Assembly: GCA_021160185.1 (NCBI GenBank)
Contig: JAGHDA010000291.1
Location: forward strand, 1-12,655
Length of the DNA: 12,655 bases
Direction: 5' to 3'
Source of the DNA: Verrucomicrobiota bacterium
Lineage (GTDB): Bacteria > Verrucomicrobiota > Verrucomicrobiia > Limisphaerales > CAZBKV01
The position numbers and the translations under genes are program-made. The first letter of the stretch is position 1, and each line of letters begins with the position of its first letter. Below the pieces are notes generated by a model, which was not told where the DNA came from, did not search any database, and saw nothing but the letters and a program-made list of their open reading frames with translations. Shown in pieces: positions 1-6,731 of the stretch.

Positions 1-1
1 C

Positions 2-1051
2 TTCAACTACCTTCCCTGCCCGGAAGATGTGTACGTCTCTCCTTCTCAGATTCGTCGGTTCAACCTTCAAACCGGCGACATCGTGGCCGGTCGGATCCGC
101 CCGCCCAAGGAGAAGGAAAAATACTTCGCTCTCCTCAAGATCGAGGCCGTGGACGGCGAGGATCCGGAGAAGGCCAAGGAGAAGACGCATTTCGACAACC
201 TTACCCCGCTCTTTCCCGAAGAGCGCTTCATTCTCGAGACCGATTCGAAAGAGTTGTCCATGCGGGTGCTGGACCTGGTCTGCCCCATCGGCAAGGGCAC
301 GCGGGGATTGATCGTCGCGCCGCCGCGGACCGGCAAGACAATCCTGCTCCAGAAGCTTGCTAACTCGATGCTCAAGAACAATCCCGAGTGTCACTTGATC
401 ATCCTCCTGATCGACGAGCGGCCCGAGGAGGTGACCGACATGGAGCGCACCTGCGAAGGCGCCGAGGTGGTCAGCTCCACGTTCGATGAGCCGCCCGAGC
501 GACACGTGCAAGTGGCCGAAATGGTCAGCGAAAAAGCCAAGCGCATGGTCGAGCATAAAAAGGACGTGGTGATCCTGCTCGACTCCATCACCCGATTGGC
601 CCGCGCCTACAACACCGTCCAGCCCCATTCGGGCAAAATCCTTTCCGGCGGCGTGGACGCCAATGCTCTGCACAAGCCCAAACGCTTCTTCGGCGCCGCC
701 CGCAACATCGAGGAGGGCGGCTCGCTTACCATCATGGCCACCGCGCTGATCGACACCGGCAGCCGGATGGACGAGGTGATCTTCGAGGAGTTCAAAGGCA
801 CCGGCAATATGGAGGTCCACCTGGATCGCGCCCTGGTCGACCGCCGCGTCTTTCCCTCGATCAACATCGAAAAATCCGGCACCCGCAAAGAGGAGCTGCT
901 CTACCATCCGGACGAATACCGCCGCGTGGCGCTCTTGCGCCGGGCGCTCACCGGAGTGCCGCCGGTCGAGGCGATGGAGATGCTCCTGAAGAAGCTCAAG
1001 GAGACCAAGAGCAACGTCGAGTTCCTCCTCACTCTCGACAAGATGATGTAG
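2..1051 (+). CDS. rho: Transcription termination factor Rho (5' end missing)
   Basis: Hexameric RNA-dependent ATPase/helicase that releases RNA polymerase from transcripts lacking an intrinsic terminator. The window opens inside the gene: the frame is open from base 2 with no start, and 349 residues are visible, beginning in the RNA-binding region just before the family motif YVSPSQIRRFNL. By comparison with E. coli Rho (419 residues) roughly the first 70 or more residues lie outside. The P-loop APPRTGKT is at 317-340, Walker B VVILLD at 566-583, then a Q-loop SGKILSGGVDANA and an R-loop EEFKGTGN. The C-terminus ends with a normal family tail (SNVEFLLTLDKMM) and TAG. GTG at 29 is inside conserved sequence and is not a start. 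Every catalytic motif I can recognise is intact. The UGPase gene follows after 106 bp. Confidence 0.97.
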   Translation, partial: FNYLPCPEDVYVSPSQIRRFNLQTGDIVAGRIRPPKEKEKYFALLKIEAVDGEDPEKAKEKTHFDNLTPLFPEERFILETDSKELSMRVLDLVCPIGKGTRGLIVAPPRTGKTILLQKLANSMLKNNPECHLIILLIDERPEEVTDMERTCEGAEVVSSTFDEPPERHVQVAEMVSEKAKRMVEHKKDVVILLDSITRLARAYNTVQPHSGKILSGGVDANALHKPKRFFGAARNIEEGGSLTIMATALIDTGSRMDEVIFEEFKGTGNMEVHLDRALVDRRVFPSINIEKSGTRKEELLYHPDEYRRVALLRRALTGVPPVEAMEMLLKKLKETKSNVEFLLTLDKMM

Positions 1052-1157
1052 CTCTCCGCCCTTCGGCGAGCTTCGCTCTTGAACCGGCTCTGCCCGATCT
1101 TGCCCCGCGGGCCTCAGAGGCTTGTCAAGCTCGAGCCAATGTGGGAAAAGTCAAGGC

Positions 1158-2567
1158 ATGGCCGACGCCGAAACCCAAATTGTCGCCAAGATGCAGGACG
1201 CCGGATTGCCCCAGCCGGCGATCGACATGTTCCTGACCAATTTCCGGCGGCTCCTCCAAGGGGATCGCGGTCTCATCCGCGAAGCGGACATCGATCCGGT
1301 CGAGGCGCTCCCTCGGCTGGAGGCGATCGAAGAAACCCCGGCCGCGGAAGATCTCCTAGAGCAACTGGTCATCATCAAGCTCAACGGCGGTCTGGGCGCC
1401 AGCATGGGGCTCGACCGTCCCAAATCGCTCATCCCCGTTCGGGAAAACTATACTTTCCTGGACCTTGTCGCCCTGCAAACGCTCCACCTCCGCCGCCACA
1501 CCGGCAAGCCCGTTCCGGGCTTCTACCTGATGAACAGCTACCGGACCCGCACGGCCTCGCTCAGGCTCTTGGCCAAATACCCCGAGCTGGGCGCGCCGGA
1601 CGATCTGGATTTTGTCCAGAACCAGGTTCCCAAGCTGCAGGCCGACACCCTGGAGCCGATCGAATGGCCGGAGAACCCAGAGCTGGAATGGTGCCCGCCC
1701 GGCCATGGCGATTTCTACCCGGCTCTGCTCGGCAGCGGTTTCCTGGATCGACTCCTGAATCGCGGCGTCCTTTACGCTTTTGTCTCCAACGTGGACAACC
1801 TCGGCGCGGGGGTGGATTCCCGGATCCTTGGGCGCATGGCCGCCAGAGGGATCGATTTCCTGATGGAGGTGGCTCAGCGGACCTCTGTCGATCGGAAAGG
1901 AGGCCACCTTGCCCGGCGGAAAGGAACCGGCCGCTTTGTCCTGCGTGAATCCGCTCAATGTCCCGAGGAGGAGAGCGCCGCCTTCCAGGACATTCAAAGG
2001 CACCGTTACTTCAACACGAACAACCTCTGGATCCGGCTGGACAGGCTTAAGGAATTGCTCGAACGCCATGGAGGCGCGCTCGCCTTGCCCCTCATCGTCA
2101 ACGCCAAGCCGGTGGATCCCACCCGGCCGGACTCCCCGAAAGTTTACCAGCTTGAGACGGCTATGGGCGCGGCCATCGAGCTGTTTGATCGGGCTGAGGC
2201 TCTCGTGGTTCCCCGGACGCGCTTTGCCCCCGTTAAGACCACCGCCGATCTGCTTGCCGTGCGCTCGGATGCCTATGAGCTGACTCATGACTACCATCTA
2301 ATCCTTGCGCCGGATCGGAGCGGACGGCCGCCCCAGGTGAACCTGGATTCCAAGCACTATAAGATTTTAGGGCAATTCGAAGCCTTCTTCCCCGAGGGCT
2401 CTCCTTCGCTTCGGCGCTGCGACCGTTTTGTCGCGGAAGGCCCGTTGATCTTTCGCACGCCTCTCGTTTGCGAGGGCAAAGAGGTCCGCTTCGTGAATCC
2501 TGCCGAGCAGGTTCGATCAGTCGGCCCCGGCGTCTACCCCGGCGGGCGCTACGAAATCCTGAGCTGA
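1158..2567 (+). CDS. UTP--glucose-1-phosphate uridylyltransferase, eukaryote-type (UDPGP family)
   Basis: Makes UDP-glucose from UTP and glucose-1-phosphate in the cytoplasm, feeding polysaccharide, LPS or trehalose synthesis. The 469-residue protein belongs to the UDPGP family of eukaryotic UGP2, not to bacterial GalU. The nucleotide-binding motif LNGGLGASMG is at residues 75-84, followed by PKSLIPVR. A family block NTNNLWIRLDRLKEL begins near residue 286, LETAMGAAIELF is near 331, and PVKTTADLLAVRSDAY near 358 carries the conserved lysine (about residue 360). The C-terminal stretch (EGPLIF onward, ending at the TGA) is somewhat shorter than in the roughly 500-residue eukaryotic enzymes. I chose ATG 1158 because a purine-rich GGGAAAAG lies a short way upstream; an in-frame TTG at 1122 would add 12 low-complexity residues. 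UDP-N-acetylhexosamine pyrophosphorylase is the nearest alternative family, but the PVKTTADLL motif favours UGPase. Confidence 0.9.
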   Translation: MADAETQIVAKMQDAGLPQPAIDMFLTNFRRLLQGDRGLIREADIDPVEALPRLEAIEETPAAEDLLEQLVIIKLNGGLGASMGLDRPKSLIPVRENYTFLDLVALQTLHLRRHTGKPVPGFYLMNSYRTRTASLRLLAKYPELGAPDDLDFVQNQVPKLQADTLEPIEWPENPELEWCPPGHGDFYPALLGSGFLDRLLNRGVLYAFVSNVDNLGAGVDSRILGRMAARGIDFLMEVAQRTSVDRKGGHLARRKGTGRFVLRESAQCPEEESAAFQDIQRHRYFNTNNLWIRLDRLKELLERHGGALALPLIVNAKPVDPTRPDSPKVYQLETAMGAAIELFDRAEALVVPRTRFAPVKTTADLLAVRSDAYELTHDYHLILAPDRSGRPPQVNLDSKHYKILGQFEAFFPEGSPSLRRCDRFVAEGPLIFRTPLVCEGKEVRFVNPAEQVRSVGPGVYPGGRYEILS

Positions 2568-2590
2568 GTCGGCGCGGCTGGCGAAGCGTT

Positions 2591-2629
2591 CCTCTTCAAG
2601 AAATGCGTTGCATTCGGGCCGCGAAGAGG
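2591..2629 (+). other. Nested inverted repeat between the UGPase gene and gcvT
   Basis: Outer arms CCTCTTC (2591-2597) and GAAGAGG (2623-2629) are perfectly complementary. Inside them, AATGC (2602-2606) and GCATT (2610-2614) form a second stem with a 3-nt loop. In RNA this would be a two-part stem. Only a short TTT follows about 20 nt downstream, so it is not a convincing intrinsic terminator. It could protect or attenuate the UGPase mRNA 3' end. Confidence 0.4.
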
Positions 2630-2699
2630 TAGGCTTGGCTTTATGCGGACCCGCAGTTGCCAATCGGAATCCGAGGCGCGTTCCAAATCAGAGATGCCC

Positions 2700-2721
2700 T
2701 AATTTATTGAGCCATAAATTA
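2700..2721. promoter_or_regulatory. AT-rich perfect inverted repeat before gcvT (candidate operator)
   Basis: Two perfect 8-bp arms, TAATTTAT (2700-2707) and ATAAATTA (2714-2721), flank a 6-bp centre. It ends 13 bp before the gcvT ATG and is strikingly AT-rich in a GC-rich window. Size, symmetry and position fit a binding site for a dimeric regulator overlapping the gcvT promoter; TAAATT at 2715-2720 could itself act as a -10 box. This is inferred from shape alone; no known regulator motif was recognised. Confidence 0.5.
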
Positions 2722-2734
2722 TTTGCCCATTCTG

Positions 2735-3892
2735 ATGAGCCAACTTGTTCCTCTTAACGAAGTTCACAAGCAACTCGGCGCGAAGATGGTCGAATTCGGC
2801 GGCTGGATGATGCCGCTCCTTTACAACTCGATCGTCGAAGAGCATCTGGCCACGCGCCAGGCGGCCGGGTTGTTCGACATCAGCCACATGGGTGAATTCG
2901 TCGTCAGCGGCGCGGGGGCGGCGGACTTTCTCAACTACTGCCTCACCAACGACGTTCGTCGCCTGGCTGTGGGGCAGGGCCAGTACACTCTCCTCTGCAA
3001 CGAGCGCGGAGGGGTAGTGGACGACCTCTACGTCTTCCGCGTGCGGCCTCAGGAGTTTTTGCTGGTGGTCAACGCCGCCCGGATCGACGCGGATTGGGAA
3101 TGGCTTGAAACGCTGGTGGACCGCTGTCCCGCGATGGACGGCTTCCGGCTTCGAAACGAATCGGCCGACTTTGCCGCGTTCGCCCTCCAGGGCCCGCGGT
3201 CCCGCGAGATTCTCGCCAAGGTCCTCCCCGGCGGCTCAATCGGCGGGGCCCTCGTCACCGAGGTCGTTCAGCTTCGCAAAAATCAGTGGGCCGGCTTTGT
3301 CCTGGAAGGCGAACCCCTGGGCGTTTCGTGCACCGGATATACCGGGGAAGACGGCTTCGAGCTGCTCATGCGGCCGCCGTTGGCCGAAGCGCTTTGGCGT
3401 CGGCTTCTCGATGCGGGGCGGCCGTTTGGTCTCAAGCCGGCCGGCCTGGGCGCGCGGGACACCTTGCGCGCGGAGATGGGGTATCCCCTTTACGGCCACG
3501 AACTGGATGAAGAGACCACGCCTCTTGAAGCGGGCCTCAAATACTTCGTCGCCTTCGACAAGGGACCCTTTGTGGGCCGGGAAGTTCTTGAGCGCCAGCG
3601 CGCCGCGGGGGTTTCCCGCAAAGCGATCGCGTTCAAAATGCTCGAGAAGGGACCTCCGCCTCGCTCCGGATGTCCCATCTGCCGGGTTGACCGGCCGGAC
3701 GAGACCCTCGGCAAGGTTACCAGCGGCGTTTTCAGCCCCTCCCTCAAGATAGGGATCGGGATGGGCTATGTGCGAAGCGACTGCGCCCGCCTGGGCGAGC
3801 GCGTCGGCGTCCGCATCCGCGACCGGGCCGCGCCCGCGGAGATCGTGTCCAAGCCCATTTACCGTCCACCTGAAGCCCCCTGCAAAAGCTGA
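2735..3892 (+). CDS. gcvT: Aminomethyltransferase, glycine cleavage system T protein
   Basis: Transfers the aminomethyl carbon from lipoyl-GcvH to tetrahydrofolate, giving 5,10-methylene-THF and ammonia. The protein is 385 residues, slightly longer than E. coli GcvT (364). Visible family blocks are KMVEFGGWMMP near the N-terminus, GLFDISHMGE, RGGVVDDLYVF with the expected catalytic aspartate at residues 96/97, GYTGEDGFEL, and LGARDTLRAEMGYPLYGHE followed by TPLEAGL. The C-terminal OB-like part has GKVTSGVFSPSL and ends YRPP. A small loop contains CPIC in place of the usual short variable stretch; I see no reason to call it a metal site. ATG 2735 starts where the family normally starts; TTG 2723 would add four residues. 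No Shine-Dalgarno is visible, which together with the AT-rich promoter-like patch suggests a very short leader. gcvH and gcvP are not in the window. Confidence 0.95.
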   Translation: MSQLVPLNEVHKQLGAKMVEFGGWMMPLLYNSIVEEHLATRQAAGLFDISHMGEFVVSGAGAADFLNYCLTNDVRRLAVGQGQYTLLCNERGGVVDDLYVFRVRPQEFLLVVNAARIDADWEWLETLVDRCPAMDGFRLRNESADFAAFALQGPRSREILAKVLPGGSIGGALVTEVVQLRKNQWAGFVLEGEPLGVSCTGYTGEDGFELLMRPPLAEALWRRLLDAGRPFGLKPAGLGARDTLRAEMGYPLYGHELDEETTPLEAGLKYFVAFDKGPFVGREVLERQRAAGVSRKAIAFKMLEKGPPPRSGCPICRVDRPDETLGKVTSGVFSPSLKIGIGMGYVRSDCARLGERVGVRIRDRAAPAEIVSKPIYRPPEAPCKS

Positions 3893-3896
3893 GGCA

Positions 3897-3930
3897 GGGA
3901 AGGCGGGCGGCGACTTCCCGTTTCCGGGAA
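3897..3930 (+). other. Alternative hairpins after gcvT
   Basis: TTCCCG (3915-3920) can pair with CGGGAA (3925-3930) across a 4-nt loop. The overlapping CTTCCC (3914-3919) can instead pair with GGGAAG (3897-3902). The two stems exclude each other. They lie in the gcvT 3' region, upstream of the hemB -10 box. No T-tract follows, so this is not a standard intrinsic terminator. Confidence 0.35.
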
Positions 3931-3964
3931 CGGCCTGCGCGGCTTCTCTGTCGGCCGCGGCTTG

Positions 3965-3973
3965 TGCTACAAT
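3965..3973 (+). promoter_or_regulatory. hemB promoter, extended -10
   Basis: TGC followed directly by TACAAT (3968-3973) is an extended -10 element with five of six consensus bases. A start about 7 bp downstream would fall near 3980-3981, only 2-3 nt before the hemB ATG at 3983. No clear -35 is seen about 17 bp upstream (around 3944-3950), as expected for extended -10 promoters. Confidence 0.55.
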
Positions 3974-3982
3974 GCGCCCGCT

Positions 3983-4993
3983 ATGAACGCGCCATGGATC
4001 GCGCCGTTTCCCGTCAGCCGCCCGCGCCGCTTGAGGCGCACCGAAACGCTGCGCCGGCTCGTCGCCGAAACCCGCTTGCATCCCGACTGCTTGATTCTGC
4101 CCTTCTTCGTCCAACCCGGCCGCAAGCGGCGAGATCCGGTCCCCTCGATGCCGGGGGTTTTTCGGCTTTCAATCGACGAGCTGCTCCGCGAGGCCGAAGC
4201 GGCTTGCGCCAAAGGCGTCCGCGCCGCCTTGCTCTTCGGCGTCCCGCCGCGCAAGGATCCGGCGGCCAAGGAGGCTTACGCGCCCCGCGGAATCGTCCAG
4301 CGCGCCGTGCGCGAACTCAAACGCCGCCTCCCGGACCTGCTCCTTATTACCGACGTCTGCCTCTGCGAATACATGAGCCACGGCCATTGCGGCGTCGTCC
4401 GGCGCAGGGGCGGGGAGGCCTTCGTGGACAACGACGCCTCGCTCGATCTGCTTGCCAAGACCGCCCTCAGCCACGCCGAAGCCGGGGCGGACATCGTGGC
4501 CCCCAGCGACATGATGGACGGCCGCGTGGGCCGCATCCGCGCCGCGCTCGACGAAAAGGGATTTAGCCACATCCCCATCATGTCTTACGCCGCCAAGTAC
4601 GCCTCCGCTTTCTACGGGCCTTTCCGGGACGCGGCCGACTCCGCTCCCCAATTCGGCGACCGCCGCAGCTACCAGATGGATCCGCCCAACGCCGAGGAGG
4701 CCCTCCGCGAGGTGGCGGCGGACATCCAAGAAGGCGCCGAGATCGTCATGGTCAAGCCGGCCCTCGCTTACCTGGACGTTCTCCAACGCGTCAAGGCGAC
4801 TTTCCGCCGTCCGACCGCCGCCTACGCCGTCAGCGGGGAATACGCCATGATCAAGGCCGCCGCCTCGGCCGGGTGGCTGGACGAAAAGGCCGTCGTCCTG
4901 GAAACGCTCCTGGCCATCCGTCGCGCCGGGGCGGACCTCATCATCACCTACCACGCCGCCCAGGCCGCCGAGTGGATGCGCGAAGCCGGGTAA
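3983..4993 (+). CDS. hemB: Delta-aminolevulinic acid dehydratase (porphobilinogen synthase)
   Basis: Condenses two 5-aminolevulinate molecules to porphobilinogen, the second common step of heme and corrinoid synthesis, in the cytoplasm. The protein is 336 residues, normal for HemB. The zinc-ligand motif is complete: DVCLCEYMSHGHCG has cysteines at residues 126, 128 and 136, as in zinc-dependent enzymes, rather than the aspartate-rich magnesium type. The two Schiff-base lysines are K205 in MSYAAKYASAFYGPF and K258 in VMVKPALAYLDV. FGDRRSYQMDPPNAEEAL is also typical. ATG 3983 is preferred because the promoter's predicted start is almost on it; the in-frame TTG at 3962 would lie within the promoter. 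No Shine-Dalgarno is present, consistent with leaderless translation. No other heme gene is in the window. Confidence 0.97.
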   Translation: MNAPWIAPFPVSRPRRLRRTETLRRLVAETRLHPDCLILPFFVQPGRKRRDPVPSMPGVFRLSIDELLREAEAACAKGVRAALLFGVPPRKDPAAKEAYAPRGIVQRAVRELKRRLPDLLLITDVCLCEYMSHGHCGVVRRRGGEAFVDNDASLDLLAKTALSHAEAGADIVAPSDMMDGRVGRIRAALDEKGFSHIPIMSYAAKYASAFYGPFRDAADSAPQFGDRRSYQMDPPNAEEALREVAADIQEGAEIVMVKPALAYLDVLQRVKATFRRPTAAYAVSGEYAMIKAAASAGWLDEKAVVLETLLAIRRAGADLIITYHAAQAAEWMREAG

Positions 4994-5013
4994 TCCCGGA
5001 GGCCGCAGGTTCG

Positions 5014-5061
5014 AGGGGCGTTCGCCTCTGCGCGGGTCTGGAAGCGCAAAATCTCTTGCGC
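5014..5061 (+). other. Two hairpins downstream of hemB
   Basis: A first stem (AGGGGC 5014-5019 with GCCTCT 5024-5029, one G-T pair, GTTC loop) is followed by a perfect inverted repeat GCGCAA (5044-5049) / TTGCGC (5056-5061). Neither has a T-tract, so they may mark the hemB mRNA 3' end by a Rho-dependent route. The right arm of the second coincides with the candidate tRNA -35 box. Confidence 0.35.
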
Positions 5062-5084
5062 GGGAAGAGGGGCTTGGTTACGTT
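5056..5084 (+). promoter_or_regulatory. Candidate promoter for tRNA-Thr
   Basis: TTGCGC (5056-5061) and TACGTT (5079-5084) are separated by exactly 17 bp. The predicted transcript start is near 5091, about 11 nt before the mature tRNA 5' end. The -10 match is modest, so this is a candidate only. Confidence 0.4.
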
Positions 5085-5101
5085 GGCCCCCGCTGCGGCG
5101 A

Positions 5102-5176
<75 letters not shown>

Positions 5177-5609
5177 CTTGCCTCCCGAACGCTCAACGCT
5201 CTTCGAAGGCCGATCCGTCCCGCCGTCGCCGCGATCGTGTCCCTGAGCCGGGACTCCGCCGCGCGGCCGTTCTCGGCTGAACTCCTGAAACCAGCGGCGC
5301 GATCGTCCTTCTGCGCCGTTCGTCCTGAGGCTGGAGCGCTGGGCGGCGCGCGGCCGCCTCCGCCTCAATCCATCGGCGGAAGAGAGATTCCGCTTCCTGT
5401 ATTGCTAACCTTCCTCCTAAACGAGAAAGAGCGGGGAAAAAGCAAGCTGGTGGAACGGAGCGGAGGCGTAGTCAAAACGGAGTTCCTCCAGTCGGGAAGG
5501 AGGCGAAAAAACGGCCCAGCGAAAAGAAGGCCGCCCGCAGGCGACTTTCGGTTCTCGAACTTCCCTGGATTCTGGGCAACGCAGGTGATGCCTGCCGGCG
5601 CTTAGGCGG
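5177..5609. other. Gene-free stretch between tRNA-Thr and mtnP
   Basis: No supported coding sequence. It contains a perfect inverted repeat GCGGAA (5376-5381) / TTCCGC (5388-5393); a longer imperfect one, CTGGTGGAAC (5447-5456) against GTTCCTCCAG (5482-5491), matching at 9 of 10 positions; and the minus-strand terminator for mtnP. The part from about 5390 to 5520 is more A-rich than its surroundings. I looked for SRP RNA, RNase P RNA and tmRNA hallmarks and found none. It could encode a small RNA or be decayed sequence. Confidence 0.6.
5506..5533 (-). terminator. Intrinsic terminator for mtnP
   Basis: Read on the minus strand, CGGCC (5533-5529) pairs with GGCCG (5516-5512) across a 12-nt loop and is followed at once by six T (5511-5506). 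It lies 77 nt beyond the mtnP stop and is oriented to end that transcript. The stem is short (5 bp plus a possible G-T pair) but GC-rich. Confidence 0.5.
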
Positions 5610-5618
5610 CTATTTTTT
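5594..5618 (+). terminator. Weak plus-strand terminator candidate facing mtnP
   Basis: GCCG (5594-5597) can pair with CGGC (5607-5610), followed by TATTTTTTG. The stem is only 4 bp with a 9-nt loop, and it overlaps the mtnP stop codon. It would stop transcripts arriving from the tRNA side. Low confidence. Confidence 0.25.
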
Positions 5619-6485
5619 GTGGTAGGGCTCGAGAAGGGGGCGTAGGCGGCGGACGGTTTCCTCGGGCCACAGGTTGGGGGGGGTGAGGATGGTGTTTTGG
5701 AGCGCCCGGTGGCAAGAGCAACCTGGGGCGGCGGGGATGCGCGGAACGGTTTCCCGAATGATGCGCTTGGCTAGGTCGGCGTTGCGGCGAAGGTATTCGA
5801 GGACCATCTCCACGGTGACGTGGGCCTCCTCTTCCTTCCAGGAGTCGTAGTCGGTGACCATGGCGATCGTGGCGTAGGCGATTTCCGCCTCGCGGGCGCA
5901 TTTGGCCTCGCCCAGGTTGGTCATTCCCACCACGTCGTAGCCGAGGTTGTGATAGGTCAGGGACTCGGCGCGGGAGCTGAAGGCCGGCCCCTCGATGTTT
6001 ACGTAAGCGCCTCCGGAGTGAACCCGGCAGCCGAGGCGGGAGCAGACGTCGTAGAGCAGGGCCCGCAGTTCTTCGCACACCGGATGCGCCCAGGCGATAT
6101 GGGCCACGATGCCGCGGCCGAAGAAGGTGTGCTCGGCGCTCTTTTTGGCGCGGTCTACGAACTGGTCGGGGAGCACCACGTCGCATGGCCGGCAGCGCTC
6201 CTGGAGGGAACCGACGGCGCTGACGCTGAGAATCCATCGCACATTGAGGGAGCGGAGGGCGTAAATGTTGGCGCGGTGGTTCAGTTCGCTGGGAAGGATG
6301 CGGTGGCCGCGGCCGTGGCGCGGCAGAAAGGCGAGGGGCCGATCGGCGAACTCGCCGAGCAGGATTTCATCCGAGGGTTCGCCGAACGGGGTGGAAAGAC
6401 GAACCCACCGCGTGTTCCGCAGACCTTCGATTTCATAGAGGCCGGTCCCGCCGATGACGCCGATGCGATAGGGCTCCTTGTCCAT
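5610..6485 (-). CDS. mtnP: S-methyl-5'-thioadenosine phosphorylase
   Basis: Splits 5'-methylthioadenosine with phosphate into adenine and 5-methylthioribose-1-phosphate, the entry to methionine salvage and disposal of the polyamine-synthesis by-product. The 291-residue protein has the family II nucleoside phosphorylase blocks: IGGTGLYE (residues 11-18), PRHGRGHRILPSELNHRAN (55-73), SAVGSL with CDVVLPDQFVDR, IEGPAFSSRAES (164-175), GMTN (187-190) and TDYDSW (211-216). The two aspartates at 212 and 214 are the ones that read 6-aminopurines in MTAP, so this is favoured over guanosine/inosine PNP. ATG 6485 is chosen because a weak GGAA precedes it; GTG 6497 would add MELP. A second 'HR..QN' tail region and the final 30 residues are less conserved. 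The gene is transcribed divergently from glgC, alone on this strand. Confidence 0.93.
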   Translation of the reverse strand: MDKEPYRIGVIGGTGLYEIEGLRNTRWVRLSTPFGEPSDEILLGEFADRPLAFLPRHGRGHRILPSELNHRANIYALRSLNVRWILSVSAVGSLQERCRPCDVVLPDQFVDRAKKSAEHTFFGRGIVAHIAWAHPVCEELRALLYDVCSRLGCRVHSGGAYVNIEGPAFSSRAESLTYHNLGYDVVGMTNLGEAKCAREAEIAYATIAMVTDYDSWKEEEAHVTVEMVLEYLRRNADLAKRIIRETVPRIPAAPGCSCHRALQNTILTPPNLWPEETVRRLRPLLEPYHKK

Positions 6486-6545
6486 GGGCAGTTCCACAAC
6501 GACTGATGTTTCTAGGGTTTCACGACTTGCCGCGCGGCGCTTTCA

Positions 6546-6596
6546 CAAGGCGGCCTTGCAAAGGCGGGGACGAAACGTTTTCGGAAATGTCCCCGC
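6546..6596. promoter_or_regulatory. Nested dyads in the mtnP/glgC divergent gap
   Basis: GCGGGGAC (6564-6571) and GTCCCCGC (6589-6596) are perfect 8-bp inverted arms 17 bp apart. The spacer holds a smaller stem, GAAA (6572-6575) with TTTC (6579-6582), and the palindrome AACGTT. Just upstream CAAGG (6546-6550) pairs with CCTTG (6554-6558). Its location between divergent genes suggests a shared operator or a structured 5' leader of mtnP. Function is unknown. Confidence 0.45.
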
Positions 6597-6669
6597 TGCG
6601 GACCGCGCCTCGGGCGCCGCCGCGGGCGTTCGGTTTTGCTTCGCGCTTCGATCCGGACGCGAATGACGC

Positions 6670-6699
6670 TTGCCGGAGCAAATCGGAGGCGACTATAAA
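6670..6699 (+). promoter_or_regulatory. Promoter of the glgC-kds-lpt operon
   Basis: TTGCCG (6670-6675) and TATAAA (6694-6699) match the housekeeping -35 and -10 boxes with an 18-bp spacer. The predicted start is near 6706, leaving a leader of about 26 nt that carries the Shine-Dalgarno of glgC. This is the only convincing plus-strand promoter seen from here to the window end. Confidence 0.55.
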
Positions 6700-6717
6700 A
6701 GGGGCCAGGCCGAGTTC

Positions 6718-6725
6718 AAGGAAGG
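6718..6725 (+). promoter_or_regulatory. Strong ribosome binding site for glgC (GTG start)
   Basis: AAGGAAGG sits 6 nt before GTG 6732 and fixes that codon as the start. It is one of only two strong Shine-Dalgarno sites in front of a gene in this window; the other precedes hprK. Confidence 0.75.
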
Positions 6726-6731
6726 AATGCC

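Noticed and set aside
1052..1078. Hairpins just after rho as an intrinsic terminator
   Set aside because: Short stems (CGCC/GGCG, GAGC/GCTC) are present, but no T-tract follows.
1356..2297. 313-codon minus-strand frame opposite the UGPase gene, with similar frames at 3236-4114 and 4169-4954
   Set aside because: All lie opposite well-recognised genes and show no domain or start signal; they are composition artefacts.
2568..2734. Glycine riboswitch upstream of gcvT
   Set aside because: The conserved aptamer core (such as the GAAGG-GCAA segment and paired TCTCAGG element) is absent.
5581..5595. GCAGG/CCTGC hairpin near the mtnP stop
   Set aside because: Five-bp stem without a T-run on either strand; the CGGCC/GGCCG hairpin at 5512-5533 with six T is a far better terminator.
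5237..5605. 122-codon plus-strand frame after the tRNA
   Set aside because: GTG start without a Shine-Dalgarno, no recognisable family, uneven composition, and it runs over the mtnP terminator; I do not call it a gene.
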